From the NCBI GenBank assembly GCA_014359475.1, contig JACIZI010000024.1, forward strand, positions 1 through 61,717: a stretch of DNA of 61,717 nt, read 5' to 3'. This document shows positions 37,930-47,835 of the stretch, piece after piece. The DNA comes from Marinobacter sp. GTDB taxonomy: Bacteria > Pseudomonadota > Gammaproteobacteria > Pseudomonadales > Oleiphilaceae. Positions within the stretch are counted from its first letter, which is position 1. Each line of letters begins with the position of its first letter. The translations under genes were made by a program, and so were the position numbers. The notes under the pieces were generated by a model that did not search any database, was not told where the DNA came from, and saw only the letters and a list, made by a program, of their open reading frames with translations.

Positions 37930-39408
37930 ATGCAGAACACAGAGCTGAATGAACCGGGTGGTGGCAAAACAGATTCTGTCCCCCGTGCTCAGCTGATCGG
38001 CCTGATTCTCGGGCCAGTAATGCTGGCACTCACGCAGGTCCTGTCACCGCCGGAGAGCATGAATCCGCAAGCCTGGTCGGCATTGGGTATGATGCTGCTA
38101 ATGGCGGTCTGGTGGTCGACGGAAGCTATTCCCATTGCAGCGACATCCTTGCTGCCTATTGTCCTGGTACCCGCCCTGGGACTGGGTGATGTGGGAAGTG
38201 CCACCAGCGCCTATGCCCATCCGATCATCTTTTTGTTTCTCGGCGGGTTTACCCTGGGCCTGGCCATGCAGCGCTGGAATCTGCACCGCCGGGTTGCGCT
38301 GCTTACCCTGAGGGCCATGGGTGCCAGGCCAAAACGACAGATTGCCGGTTTTATGCTGGCTACCGCGTTTCTCAGCATGTGGGTGAGTAACACCGCCACC
38401 GCTATCATGATGCTTCCGATCGGTGTCTCGGTGATCAGCATGCTGGAACGGGGGCAGGGTGAGGAGAAAATCCGACCCTATGCAACGGCACTATTGCTGG
38501 CCATTGCCTACTCGGCCAGTATCGGCGGAGTCGCCACGCTGATAGGTACGCCGCCGAATGCTCTGCTGGCGGCCTATCTGAGCGAAACCCAGGGCATGGA
38601 CATTGGTTTCTCCCAATGGATGTTGCTGGGACTTCCTGTTTCGTTGTGCATGTTGGCCCTGACCTGGTGGTGGCTTACCCGCCGCGATTTCGGCTTGCAG
38701 GCAGACGAAGAGGCTGATCGCCTGGTAAGAAACGAGCTGGCGGAACTGGGACAAACAGGCAAGGGTGAAAAGCTGGTGGGGTTGGTGTTCCTGCTGACCG
38801 CCTCTGCATGGATCCTGCGGCCCTTGCTGTCTGACTCTCTGCTTCCCTGGCTGAGCGATACCTCCATTGCCATAGCGGCTGCGGTTACCCTGTTTCTCAT
38901 ACCGGTCAGCCTGCGGGAACGGGTGTTCCTGCTGGACTGGCAGTCCGCCGAAACGCTTCCATGGGGAGTACTGTTGCTGTTTGGTGGCGGGCTGGCCATG
39001 GCCGGAGTGATATCCAGTAGCGGCCTGGCAGACTGGATCGCCCAGGCGCTGGCCGGCAGTGAGGGCTTGCCGGCGATCGCCATGATTGCGCTTGTCACGA
39101 TTGTGATCATTTTCCTGACCGAGGTGACCAGCAATACTGCAACAGCGGCCGCCTTTCTGCCATTGCTGGGTGCTCTGGCGGTGGCGCAAGGGGTGCCGGC
39201 ACCCTTTTTCGCGGTGCCTGCCGCACTGGCGGCGAGTTGTGCCTTCATGATGCCGGTTGCAACGCCCCCCAACGCCATTGTGTTTTCCAGCGGGCATGTG
39301 CGGATCGGCGACATGATTCGTACCGGGTTCGCCCTCAACCTGATTGGAGTGATTGTGGTTACTGGCTTCAGTTATCTGCTGGTCGGGCTTGTGTTTTCAG
39401 CAGATTGA
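37930..39408 (+). CDS. DASS/SLC13-family sodium:dicarboxylate (anion) symporter
   Basis: Inner-membrane transporter of 492 residues with about eleven hydrophobic segments. It has the two sodium-binding SNT motifs of the family (VSNTATAIMMLP and TSNTATAAAFLP) and the paired GTPPNALL and ATPPNAIV hairpin motifs. The family carries succinate, malate, fumarate or related anions, and sulfate in some branches; the substrate cannot be set from sequence alone. It follows glpK by 63 bases and could share its transcript. Confidence 0.88.
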   Translation: MQNTELNEPGGGKTDSVPRAQLIGLILGPVMLALTQVLSPPESMNPQAWSALGMMLLMAVWWSTEAIPIAATSLLPIVLVPALGLGDVGSATSAYAHPIIFLFLGGFTLGLAMQRWNLHRRVALLTLRAMGARPKRQIAGFMLATAFLSMWVSNTATAIMMLPIGVSVISMLERGQGEEKIRPYATALLLAIAYSASIGGVATLIGTPPNALLAAYLSETQGMDIGFSQWMLLGLPVSLCMLALTWWWLTRRDFGLQADEEADRLVRNELAELGQTGKGEKLVGLVFLLTASAWILRPLLSDSLLPWLSDTSIAIAAAVTLFLIPVSLRERVFLLDWQSAETLPWGVLLLFGGGLAMAGVISSSGLADWIAQALAGSEGLPAIAMIALVTIVIIFLTEVTSNTATAAAFLPLLGALAVAQGVPAPFFAVPAALAASCAFMMPVATPPNAIVFSSGHVRIGDMIRTGFALNLIGVIVVTGFSYLLVGLVFSAD

Positions 39409-39476
39409 ACCGGCCCCGGAAGCTGTCCGGCGGGGGAGCCGGTCCTTGACCTCTGCCTGACTCGCAAGCCGACCCC

Positions 39477-40505
39477 TCAGTCCTCCGGTCTCGACAGATC
39501 AACCCATTGTTGTGACAACCAATAGTAGCTTCCGTTGCTGGCAGGATAGGTGCAGTTATAGCGGAATCTGCGGCTGCTGAATTTGTCCGGTGCGCGGACG
39601 GTGGCAGTTGTTTTGTCGATTCTGCTTACCGGAATACGACCCTGGCCAGAGGCGAAGCAGGTCAGCCGCCCGGTATCGAGGGGCTTGTTGAGCTGCAGTG
39701 TCAGTTCCGGTGGGTTGGTCTTCAGGATGCCGTCGGGCAGGGTCACGGCATCCACCGGGAATGCCTTGCTCATCAGTTTGTTCTTGAGGCCGCCCAACTG
39801 TCCGTACTGGTTGGCCATAGGGAATCGCGGCAGACGGGTGTTATGGGATGTTTCGCCAATGGCACCGGACTGCTGCCCATAGCCGAGCCAGCCCCGTTCG
39901 GCGAGCATGGTTTCCAGAGCCTTGTCGTATTCGCCGTAGGGGTAGGCAAACAGCGGAGCGGTGTCTCCCAACCGGTCTTCCAGGGCTTCAGCCGCACGAT
40001 CCAGGCTGTTTTGCACCCGGCGACGCCAGGCAGCCTCCTCCTCACCCGGCCGGCGGGGAAGATGAGCATGATCGGCGGAATGGTTGGCGAGCGTTACGAG
40101 GGGGCTATTCCCCAGCTCCCCGAGTTGCTTCCAGGTCATATAACCCTGTTTACCCACTGCATCGGTGTTGATGAATATGGTGTAGGGGTAACCCCGTTCC
40201 CGGAGCAGGGATGCGGCGTTGGTATAGACGGATTCATAGGCATCATCAAAAGTAATGGCGATCTTTTGCTGATTCTCCAGTTGGCCGGCCAGGGCTTGTC
40301 GGGTGGCTTCGGGTAGTGTGGCCACGGGTAGTGCCAGTTCCTCAATGTGATCCAGCTGGGCCCGGAACAGGCTGGTGCTGGTGCTGGTGGAGGGAGGTGT
40401 CGAGTCGCTGACGTGATGATACTGCAACACCACCAGATCGGCGCTGGCCGGCATCGACGCGGCCAATAGGCTGGCCAGGGCAATGTGGGTCAGAATCTTC
40501 ATCAT
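39477..40505 (-). CDS. Exported polysaccharide deacetylase family protein
   Basis: A 342-residue protein. A signal peptide (MKILTHIALASLLAASMPASA) is followed by a NodB/CE4-like domain: QYHHVSD, ITFDDAYESVYTN (catalytic Asp and metal Asp), NHSADHAHLP (metal His) and FAYPYGEYD. A C-terminal beta-rich extension follows. It is likely periplasmic and acts on an N-acetylated glycan. The start overlaps the stop of the upstream DnaJ-like gene by 4 bases. Confidence 0.88.
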   Translation of the reverse strand: MMKILTHIALASLLAASMPASADLVVLQYHHVSDSTPPSTSTSTSLFRAQLDHIEELALPVATLPEATRQALAGQLENQQKIAITFDDAYESVYTNAASLLRERGYPYTIFINTDAVGKQGYMTWKQLGELGNSPLVTLANHSADHAHLPRRPGEEEAAWRRRVQNSLDRAAEALEDRLGDTAPLFAYPYGEYDKALETMLAERGWLGYGQQSGAIGETSHNTRLPRFPMANQYGQLGGLKNKLMSKAFPVDAVTLPDGILKTNPPELTLQLNKPLDTGRLTCFASGQGRIPVSRIDKTTATVRAPDKFSSRRFRYNCTYPASNGSYYWLSQQWVDLSRPED

Positions 40506-41203
40506 ACCTTGGCTTCCTCATACCCGGCCGGTGGGTTGCCGCCCGGACGAAAATGGGTTCTCAGGACCGAGAATGCCTGATTCAGTGCCTGTATACGTTC
40601 GGTATCACCCCCGCGATCAGGGTGCGCTTTCATGACGGCACGGCGGAACTGTTGTTTGATCTCCGCAAAACTGGCCGGGATTTCATCAAAACCGAGGAGG
40701 GCGCAGGCCTCCTGTAATTCGTATGGGCCTGGATTGTTACCCTCGCGGCCGGCCCAGAAGTCGTCCACCATTTGCAGAATATCCTCTTCCGGCAGATCGT
40801 ACCCGCTCAGATCGAGGTAAAAGGTTCTCAGCTTGTCTTCACGGTCTGGCACTCCGGTTCCCGCAACAATATTGGAGTCCTCGAGCCGGATGACAAGTGG
40901 GGAGATGTGCAGGGAGACGGATTCGGGTGCCAGGTGTTCCCGGAGCCGGTACAGCGTGTGGAAAAGCAGAAAATGCACCGGGTAGAGCGCGGCAGGGTCG
41001 TGAAACGACACGTCTCCGATCAGGGACCATGGTTCCTGCTGCAGGCGTTTGATCAGCGCAAGCTCGCTGACTCCTGCAGGCTCGGCCCGGAGAATTTGTT
41101 CTACCGCTACCAGTAGCTGCTCTATGTGGCCTTCCAGAGCTGCCGATTGGGCAGCAGGCTGGCTGGAAGGTGGTTGGGCGGTGTTTCCGGTGTCGGCGGT
41201 CAT
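40502..41203 (-). CDS. DnaJ-related protein with C-terminal J-domain
   Basis: A 233-residue protein. The N-terminal part (LEGHIEQLLVAVEQILRAEPAGVSE, then PVHFLLFHTLYRLRE) matches the DNAJ_related family. The C-terminal J-domain carries the HPD tripeptide in MKAHPDRGGD near residue 192. HPD implies it can stimulate a DnaK-type ATPase. It is coupled to the polysaccharide deacetylase gene, and the functional link is unclear. Confidence 0.85.
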   Translation of the reverse strand: MTADTGNTAQPPSSQPAAQSAALEGHIEQLLVAVEQILRAEPAGVSELALIKRLQQEPWSLIGDVSFHDPAALYPVHFLLFHTLYRLREHLAPESVSLHISPLVIRLEDSNIVAGTGVPDREDKLRTFYLDLSGYDLPEEDILQMVDDFWAGREGNNPGPYELQEACALLGFDEIPASFAEIKQQFRRAVMKAHPDRGGDTERIQALNQAFSVLRTHFRPGGNPPAGYEEAKV

Positions 41204-41352
41204 GGGTCCATGTTAGGGGATGTCGGGCAATTTCGGAAGTGCTCCATATCAGAGAATGTGGCCCGCCGGTTGCGTTCACCTTTGCCCGTGGCCCTCCGGG
41301 GCGGCGGCGGGTTGTCCATGTGTGGAGCCTGTCCATGGATGGCCCGGGTGCG

Positions 41353-41358
41353 TATAAT
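41353..41358 (+). promoter_or_regulatory. -10 element for ttcA
   Basis: A perfect TATAAT, preceded by TGCG, lies 35 bases before the ttcA ATG. The -35 (CTGTCC, 18 bases upstream) is weak. Confidence 0.5.
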
Positions 41359-41393
41359 GTGCCGTTCACTGACCTTATGAACGTGCGGTATTT

Positions 41394-42299
41394 ATGTCCG
41401 AAGCTACTACAGTTGATTTTGCCAGCCTCCCGGCTTCTGATGCCGGGCGCAAGGCGAAAACCGAGCTCAACAAACTCCGGAAGCGCCTGCGCCGTGAAGC
41501 GGGCCAGGCCATCGCTGAATATTCGATGATCGAGGCAGGGGACAAGGTGATGTGTTGCCTGTCCGGAGGCAAAGATTCCTATGCGATGCTGGACATCCTG
41601 ATGAATCTCCGGAAAAGCGCGCCGGTTCCTTTTGAGCTGATCGCGGTTAACCTGGATCAGAAACAGCCAGGGTTTCCCGAGCAGGTGCTGCCGGCCTATC
41701 TGTCGTCCCTCGGCATTGAATACCATATTATTGAAAAAGATACCTACAGTATCGTCAGAGACAAGGTGCCGGAGGGCAAGACCACCTGCGGGCTTTGTTC
41801 GCGGTTACGGCGTGGCATTCTCTATAACTTTGCCGAAGAGCACGGGGTAACCAAGATCGCCCTGGGGCATCACCGTGACGACTTGCTGGAGACCCTTTTT
41901 CTGAACATGTTCTACGGTGGCAAGCTGAAATCCATGCCGCCGGTGTTGCACAGTGATGACGGCCGCAACACGGTGATTCGCCCGTTGGCGTTCAGTCGGG
42001 AAAAGGATATTGCCCGTTACGCCGCACTCCGGGAATTTCCGATCATTCCCTGTAACCTGTGCGGATCGCAGGAAAACCTGCAGCGCCAGGTGATCAAGGA
42101 CATGTTCCGGGACTGGGACCGGAAGCATCCCGGCCGGCTGGAAACCATGTTCCGGGCCATGTGCAATGTGGAACCGTCCCATCTGGCGGACTCTGATCTG
42201 TACGATTTTCGCAATGGTGAGCGTCTGGGTGGCAAGCGTCAGGCAGTGCAGACAGCCGCACCGGTCAGTTACGGACGGGTGGATATCCTGAATCTCTGA
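41394..42299 (+). CDS. ttcA: tRNA-cytidine(32) 2-sulfurtransferase TtcA
   Basis: Makes 2-thiocytidine at position 32 of some tRNAs. The 301-residue PP-loop ATPase has [10 protein letters not shown] near residue 58. The cluster cysteines are CGLC ([12 protein letters not shown]) and CNLC ([14 protein letters not shown]) on either side of [10 protein letters not shown]. Its stop is one base from the stop of the facing gene. Confidence 0.96.
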   Translation: MSEATTVDFASLPASDAGRKAKTELNKLRKRLRREAGQAIAEYSMIEAGDKVMCCLSGGKDSYAMLDILMNLRKSAPVPFELIAVNLDQKQPGFPEQVLPAYLSSLGIEYHIIEKDTYSIVRDKVPEGKTTCGLCSRLRRGILYNFAEEHGVTKIALGHHRDDLLETLFLNMFYGGKLKSMPPVLHSDDGRNTVIRPLAFSREKDIARYAALREFPIIPCNLCGSQENLQRQVIKDMFRDWDRKHPGRLETMFRAMCNVEPSHLADSDLYDFRNGERLGGKRQAVQTAAPVSYGRVDILNL

Positions 42300-42300
42300 A

Positions 42301-42978
42301 TCACAGGGGCAGTGGCAGGGTCCAGATACCGAACGCGATCAGTGCCAGGCCGGAAATCAGGCGGAAATGACGGTTGTTCCTGAACTGCTGGATCCAGCGC
42401 GCGGCATAGCCTGTTGTCAGCATGGAGGGCAGGGTCCCAAGCCCGAAGAAAAGCATGGTCAGGGCGGCGCTGCCCACGCCCGGCTGCAGTGCCGCCCACC
42501 CCAATGTGCTGTAGACCAGGCCGCAGGGCAGCCAGCCCCACACGGCACCGAGAGCCAGAGCCTGTCCGGGGTGGCGCACCGGCAGCAGTTTGCGGGTGAG
42601 TGGCGCTAGCCGTTTCCAGACCGGGCTCCCCACCTTTTCGATATAGCGGATGCCCTGCCACCATTGAGCCATGGATAATCCCATCAGAATCAGCAGGATG
42701 CCCGCGACGGACCGCATCGCGGGGGCCAATTGCGCCCACTGGGCGGCGGCGCGGGTGCTCAGAAGAGCGATCAGGGTGGCAATCAGCACATAGCTGGCAA
42801 TGCGCCCGCCGTTGAAGGCTAACAGCATCAGTGTCTGCCGGAACCGGAAACCGCTACCGGTGGGGAGCGCCATGGACAGGGACGCACTGATCCCGCCACA
42901 CATGCCCAGGCAGTGGCCGCTGCCCATCAGGCCGATCAGGAAGGCACCGGGGTAGCTGAGCATCACGGCATCGGCCAT
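42301..42978 (-). CDS. Sulfite exporter TauE/SafE-family membrane protein of the cco cluster
   Basis: A 225-residue inner-membrane protein with about six hydrophobic segments. It starts with the characteristic FLIGLMGSGHCLGMCGG, and a second half has GAVWGWLPCGLVYS (DsbD_2-type). Homologues sit at the end of ccoGHIS operons and are thought to take part in oxidase or copper maturation; the exact job is not settled. The ATG shares one base with the ccoS stop, favouring coupled translation. Confidence 0.85.
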   Translation of the reverse strand: MADAVMLSYPGAFLIGLMGSGHCLGMCGGISASLSMALPTGSGFRFRQTLMLLAFNGGRIASYVLIATLIALLSTRAAAQWAQLAPAMRSVAGILLILMGLSMAQWWQGIRYIEKVGSPVWKRLAPLTRKLLPVRHPGQALALGAVWGWLPCGLVYSTLGWAALQPGVGSAALTMLFFGLGTLPSMLTTGYAARWIQQFRNNRHFRLISGLALIAFGIWTLPLPL

Positions 42979-43223
42979 CACTGATTCCGGTCGGGGTGAT
43001 CGGTGGTGTCGTTGTTTTCGCTGTTATCTGCGGATGATGGCCTTGCCGGCTTCTTCTGGCGTGCCTCGGCGGGAATCCTGTCTTCGTCGTCATCATAGAG
43101 AATGCGGTGGGCCGGCCCGTCCAGATCGTCATACTGGCCATTGCGCACGGCCCAGGAAAACAGCGCGATGCCGATCGCCACCAGAATGAGCATCAGGGGA
43201 ACCAGAACCATGACAATTTTCAT
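42978..43223 (-). CDS. ccoS: cbb3 oxidase assembly protein CcoS
   Basis: A small membrane protein of 81 residues: one N-terminal transmembrane helix (VMVLVPLMLILVAIGIALFSWAV), then RNGQYDDLDGPAHRILYDDD, the CcoS family block, and a hydrophilic tail. It is required in other bacteria for heme and copper insertion into CcoN. The start is the ATG at 43223, with GGGAG upstream. Confidence 0.93.
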   Translation of the reverse strand: MKIVMVLVPLMLILVAIGIALFSWAVRNGQYDDLDGPAHRILYDDDEDRIPAEARQKKPARPSSADNSENNDTTDHPDRNQ

Positions 43224-43260
43224 AGGGTATCTCCCATTCTGGTGCAGGACCGGCAAGGTA

Positions 43261-45699
43261 TCAGGTTATGACGGGTGTGCCAACCCGGCCCGGGTTTCCG
43301 GTATTACCCGGTCGGCCACCAATGCGTAAGGCGTTGAGTACCACAACCAGGGAACTGATGGACATACCAATGGCGGCCAGCCAGGGTGCCACCATGCCGG
43401 CGGCTGCCAAAGGCAGTGCCAGCAGATTATAGCCGAGGGCCCAGCCCATATTCTGCCGGATCACCCGTCTCGTGGCCCGGCTGGTTTGCAGGGCATCCGC
43501 AAGTGGCGCCAGTTGCCCGCCCAATAACACAGCATCCGCCTGCAACTGGGTAAGGTCTGCTGCGGAGCCCATGGCAACGGAAACCCGTGCCCCCGCCATG
43601 GACGGCAGGTCATTCAGGCCGTCGCCAACCATCATGACGTTGTGACCTTCATCTGCGAGCTGCCGGATGATCGCCAGCTTGTCCTCCGGAGAGGCTCGGC
43701 CGATCGCGCGGTCTATGCCTACGGCCTGCGCGATTTGCTGAACGTGCTCCGATCGATCGCCGCTGAGCAGAATCGTGCGGATTCCCTGTGCTTGAAGCGT
43801 GCGGATGGTGGCACTGGCGTCGGCCCGCGGTTGGTCGTCCAGAAAAAAGCAGGCCAGCCAATGTTGATCCGTCGCCAGCCAGATTTCCATGCCGGTTCCC
43901 GGAGAAATGTCTGGCTCCGGCGCGTGAGTTCGCTCCCGTACAAAGTCCCGGTGCCCGATGGATAGTCGCTGGCCCTGCCATTGCCCGGTTAGCCCGCCAC
44001 CAAGGTGATTGGTGACATCACTGACGTGTTCAGTCGGGAATTCATGGAACACCCGTGCAATGGGGTGTTCGGAATGCTGCTCAAGCCCCGCAGCAAGACG
44101 CAGGCATCGCGTCTGATCCAGCACCCCGAAAGTCCGGGTGCCCTGGAGTTCCAGCTTGCCGTTGGTCAGGGTGCCGGTCTTGTCGAAGACAATGGTGTCA
44201 ATCTCGTTCAGGGTCTCCAGCGTGTGGCCCCTGGTGGGCAGAAAACCGATACGCCGCAACTTGACGGTGGCGGTGGTAATGGCCGTCGGTGTGGCAAGGG
44301 ACAGGGCGCAGGGACAGGTAACAACCAGTACAGAAAGTGTAATGTCAAAGGCATTCTCCGCCCCGGCCAGGGTCCAGCCGATCCAGACCAGTGGGGCCAG
44401 GATCAATACCCGCGCAACAAATTTTCCGGCGATGCGGTCCGCCATGGAGGCAATCGGGGGCTTTTCGGCCTGCACCCGGTCGAGAATGCGCAGTATGCCG
44501 GACAGACGGGTTTTTTCTCCGGCGCTGTTAACTTCCACATCCAGTGGGTTCTCGCCATTGACGGATCCGGCGTAGACCTGATCTCCGATGGTCCGGGTCT
44601 CCGGTAAATACTCTCCGGTGAGCACGGCTTCATCAAGAGTGGAATGGCCGCTGCGAATAACACCATCCGCCGGCAGGGTTTCCCCCGGCCTGATTCGTAT
44701 CCGGTCACCGGCCTGCAGGCTGTGGGCCGCAACCAGCTCCGTGGAATCACCCTGAATTCGGGCGGCGACATTGGAGCGGAAGCCACCCAGGGCAGCGCCC
44801 GTGAGGCCGGCCCGATAGCGGGCGCGGGTTTCGATGAAACGGCCCAGCAACAGAAAAAAAGTGAACATGCACACGGATTCGAAATAGACTTCCTCGCCAC
44901 CGGACACGGTGACCCAGGCGCTGGCGCCATAGGCCAGACCGATTGCGATGGCCACGGGTACATCCATGGTCAGATGGCGGGTGCGCAGATCCCGCAGTGC
45001 GTTGGTGAAAAAGGGGCGAGCGCTGTAGAACACCACCGGCGTAGCAACCAGCAGGCTGAACCACCGGAAAAAGGTCACGAACTCCGCTGATAATTCGCTG
45101 ACCAACTCGAAATAGAGAGGAAAGGCCAGCATCATGCTCTGGAAGGTGCCGGCACCGGCCAGGGCCAGTCGTATCAGTGTGCTGCGTTGCTCGGCTTTGA
45201 GTGCTTGCTCCGCTTCGTCCGCCTGATAGGGGCGGGCGGTGTAACCCAGTTCATGAATGGCGATCAGCAGATCACTCAAACGGATTTCATCCGGCAGCCA
45301 GCATAGTCGTGCCCGCTGCGTGGTGTGATTGACGATGAACTGTCTGACCCCAGGCTGCTGTGCCATGTGGTTTTCCAACAGCCAGATGCAGGCGGCGCAG
45401 GTGATGCCACCGATCAGGAGCTGGGCCTCTCTGGTCCCGTCCGGGTTGTCGCTGACGAAGGATGCCTGAACCAGCTCATGGTCCAGCTCTCGCAGTCGCT
45501 GAACCTCGGAGGGGGCCAGGGATTGGGGTCTCACTGCGGCCGCTGTCCGGTGCTGGTAGAAATCTGCCAGGCCTTCGGCGCGGATGGTCTGGCAGACGGC
45601 CTTGCAGCCCTCGCAGCAGAACTGACGAACCTTGCCATCCAGTTCCAGGGTAATGGGCGGATAGCCGTCAGCGGGCTCGTTGCAGTGAAAACATTGCAC
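43261..45699 (-). CDS. ccoI: Copper-transporting P1B-ATPase for cbb3 oxidase assembly
   Basis: Inner-membrane copper exporter that supplies copper for CcoN. The N-terminus has CFHC and FCCEGCKAVC, then a heavy-metal domain with ITCAACIW. The membrane metal site is TCPCALSLATP, the phosphorylation site DKTGTLTNG, and the hinge GDGLNDLPSMAGA. I favour the GTG at 45699 (AGGG about 9 bases upstream, 812 residues). An ATG at 45729 would overlap ccoH and give 822. Its place between ccoH and ccoS separates it from a general CopA. Confidence 0.94.
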   Translation of the reverse strand: MQCFHCNEPADGYPPITLELDGKVRQFCCEGCKAVCQTIRAEGLADFYQHRTAAAVRPQSLAPSEVQRLRELDHELVQASFVSDNPDGTREAQLLIGGITCAACIWLLENHMAQQPGVRQFIVNHTTQRARLCWLPDEIRLSDLLIAIHELGYTARPYQADEAEQALKAEQRSTLIRLALAGAGTFQSMMLAFPLYFELVSELSAEFVTFFRWFSLLVATPVVFYSARPFFTNALRDLRTRHLTMDVPVAIAIGLAYGASAWVTVSGGEEVYFESVCMFTFFLLLGRFIETRARYRAGLTGAALGGFRSNVAARIQGDSTELVAAHSLQAGDRIRIRPGETLPADGVIRSGHSTLDEAVLTGEYLPETRTIGDQVYAGSVNGENPLDVEVNSAGEKTRLSGILRILDRVQAEKPPIASMADRIAGKFVARVLILAPLVWIGWTLAGAENAFDITLSVLVVTCPCALSLATPTAITTATVKLRRIGFLPTRGHTLETLNEIDTIVFDKTGTLTNGKLELQGTRTFGVLDQTRCLRLAAGLEQHSEHPIARVFHEFPTEHVSDVTNHLGGGLTGQWQGQRLSIGHRDFVRERTHAPEPDISPGTGMEIWLATDQHWLACFFLDDQPRADASATIRTLQAQGIRTILLSGDRSEHVQQIAQAVGIDRAIGRASPEDKLAIIRQLADEGHNVMMVGDGLNDLPSMAGARVSVAMGSAADLTQLQADAVLLGGQLAPLADALQTSRATRRVIRQNMGWALGYNLLALPLAAAGMVAPWLAAIGMSISSLVVVLNALRIGGRPGNTGNPGRVGTPVIT

Positions 45700-45703
45700 G
45701 GTC

Positions 45704-46219
45704 TTAACCCTGTGGGTCAGTGCCCGCACTCAGTTGAACCGGCTCGCTGGCGGGCAGGAAAGCTTCGCCTTTAAGGCGCCAGTCGTTGTCAGGGCCGCGC
45801 AGGTCAAAATACCAGCGGCCGTCGATGTCCTGATTCAGCCTTGCTTCGTATTTTCCTTCACCGATTCGGGTCAGTTGCACGGTACGATCCTGGTCGGACA
45901 GCGTCGGATGGAACAGGTTCAGGATCAGGTACGGGAAGTTTGCCGTGCCCTGAGACGTAGTAACATTCAGGGACAGGTAGCGTTGGTCAAATGCGAAACG
46001 TGCCTCGATCCCCATTTCACGCGCTTTTGTGTCCCTGGCGATTTCCATATTGATGGCACGACCTTTTTTGGAGTAATCGTCCGTCACCATCGAGTTGTCG
46101 ATATTGGTGGCCACAATAATCATGAAAATGCACCAGACAATGGCAGCAATCGGGAAAATGGTCAGAAACCAGAACCAGGGTTGTTTGAACCAAGGGGCTA
46201 CAGAAGTCTGCTCAGTCAT
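45704..46219 (-). CDS. ccoH: FixH/CcoH-family cbb3 assembly protein
   Basis: A 171-residue protein with one N-terminal transmembrane helix (PWFWFLTIFPIAAIVWCIFMIIVAT) and a periplasmic beta-rich domain ending WYFDLRGPDNDWRLKGE, the FixH fold. It helps assemble CcoNOP in other bacteria. It lies between ccoG and ccoI. Confidence 0.92.
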   Translation of the reverse strand: MTEQTSVAPWFKQPWFWFLTIFPIAAIVWCIFMIIVATNIDNSMVTDDYSKKGRAINMEIARDTKAREMGIEARFAFDQRYLSLNVTTSQGTANFPYLILNLFHPTLSDQDRTVQLTRIGEGKYEARLNQDIDGRWYFDLRGPDNDWRLKGEAFLPASEPVQLSAGTDPQG

Positions 46220-46269
46220 TTAAAATATCTCTTGGAGACAGGCAGACGCTTGCCTGCCTGTGTATTTGT

Positions 46270-47700
46270 CTACCGGTTGGGACCGACAAAACGGCTTTCG
46301 GTTTCAATGGATAGTGATTCGTCGTTCTCGGATTGAATGCTGAAGGTAATGCGGTTATTGCTCTCTTCCAGCACTTCAGGCGCAACGTCCACGACAGTAG
46401 GCAGCGAACGGTGCTCGCCACTGTCCACTGTCACCTGGGTTCGAGTAAGAATCCGGATGCCCTCCAGTCCCTCAACCGACAGGTTGAAGGTATGTGGAAT
46501 CTCACTCAGGTTGCCAATTTTGACCGTGTAGGAGTTTTCGATTCGTCCCTGACCATTGTACTTATACAGTGAGCCCCGGTCCCTCAGGACATCCAGTTCG
46601 GCGGGAACGCGGGTCATCAGGGTGATCACCATGGCGGAAATCATCGCGATCAGTACCGCTCCGTAACCCAGAGTGCGTGGCCGCAGCAGTTTGGATGGCT
46701 TGTCTTCCAGTTCGTTTTCGGTGGTATAGCGAATCAGGCCCTTGGGATAATCCATTTTTTCCATGATCTGGTCGCAGGCATCAATGCAAAGAGCGCAGCC
46801 AATACACTCATACTGCAGGCCGTCGCGTATATCAATGCCGGTGGGACATACCTGCACACACTGACCGCAATCGATGCAGTCTCCCAGGCCCAGTTCGGCC
46901 GGGTCGACCCCTTTCTTGCGGCTGCCCCGGGGCTCACCCCGGTTCGGGTCATAGGACACGACCCGCGTATTGGGGTCAAACATGACAGACTGGAAGCGGG
47001 CATAGGGGCACATGTAGAGACACACCTGCTCACGCATCCAGCCGGCATTGAGGTAGGTCGCCACAGTGAAGAAGGCCACCCAGAAATAAGCCCAGCCGTT
47101 GGCATCAAGTGTAAACAGGTCTCCGATCAGTTCCCGGATCGGATAGAAGTAGCCTACAAAGGTAAGGCCTGTGGCCAGTGCGATCAGCAGCCAGGCACTG
47201 TGTTTGGCTGACTTTTTGGCAATCTTCCCGGCCGACCGCGGGGCCTTGTCCAGCTTCATCCGTTTGTTGCGGTTGCCTTCAATACGCTCTTCCACCCACA
47301 TGAAGATAAAGGTCCAGACTGTCTGCGGGCAGGTATAACCGCACCATACCCGGCCAAACAGCGTGGTAATAAAGAACAGCCCGAAGGCGCAGATGATCAG
47401 CATGCCGGACAAGAGGATAAAGTCCTGGGGATAGAAGGTCGCGCCGAACAGGTGAAATTCCCGGGCTGGCAGGTCAAAGTGGATCAGTGGCTGCCCATCC
47501 ACGGTAATCCACACAAACAGGAAATACATGCCCATCAGCGCGGTCAGGCTGACATTACGTATCCTCTGGAAGAAGCCTTTGACTTCCTTTACATAGATTT
47601 TCTTGCGGCTGGCGTATAACTCGACAGTTCCTGATTTTTTGTTTTTATCGGAGGTGCCAGAGGATGGGTCTATTTGCCGGACCGGAATCTCACTGCTCAT
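46270..47700 (-). CDS. ccoG: Cytochrome c oxidase accessory protein CcoG (RdxA/FixG)
   Basis: A 476-residue membrane ferredoxin-type protein from the ATG at 47700, which has a near-perfect GGGAGG upstream; the longer frame to 47760 is not needed. There are several transmembrane helices, two [4Fe-4S] motifs (CIDCGQCVQVCP and CIGCALCIDAC), a GYTCPQTVWTFIFMW block and a C-terminal immunoglobulin-like FixG domain. CcoG reduces copper during oxidase assembly in Rhodobacter. First gene of the assembly unit. Confidence 0.96.
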   Translation of the reverse strand: MSSEIPVRQIDPSSGTSDKNKKSGTVELYASRKKIYVKEVKGFFQRIRNVSLTALMGMYFLFVWITVDGQPLIHFDLPAREFHLFGATFYPQDFILLSGMLIICAFGLFFITTLFGRVWCGYTCPQTVWTFIFMWVEERIEGNRNKRMKLDKAPRSAGKIAKKSAKHSAWLLIALATGLTFVGYFYPIRELIGDLFTLDANGWAYFWVAFFTVATYLNAGWMREQVCLYMCPYARFQSVMFDPNTRVVSYDPNRGEPRGSRKKGVDPAELGLGDCIDCGQCVQVCPTGIDIRDGLQYECIGCALCIDACDQIMEKMDYPKGLIRYTTENELEDKPSKLLRPRTLGYGAVLIAMISAMVITLMTRVPAELDVLRDRGSLYKYNGQGRIENSYTVKIGNLSEIPHTFNLSVEGLEGIRILTRTQVTVDSGEHRSLPTVVDVAPEVLEESNNRITFSIQSENDESLSIETESRFVGPNR

Positions 47701-47796
47701 ATTTACCTCCCGGGTAATCACTCCTGGCAGAGCGTTAGGTGGGGAAAAGGGCCTTCTCAAGCCTGCACCCGCTGACAGCAGATGCAGGGTTGAAAA

Positions 47797-47833
47797 GACC
47801 GGGCCAGCGGACGGGCGGCCCGCCGGCCCGGTC
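47797..47833 (-). terminator. Stem-loop after ccoP
   Basis: On the minus strand GACCGGGCC and GGCCCGGTC form a 9-bp GC stem with a further internal pairing, followed by TTTTC. It lies just past the ccoP stop and probably attenuates transcription between ccoNOQP and ccoGHIS. Confidence 0.7.
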
Positions 47834-47835
47834 TG

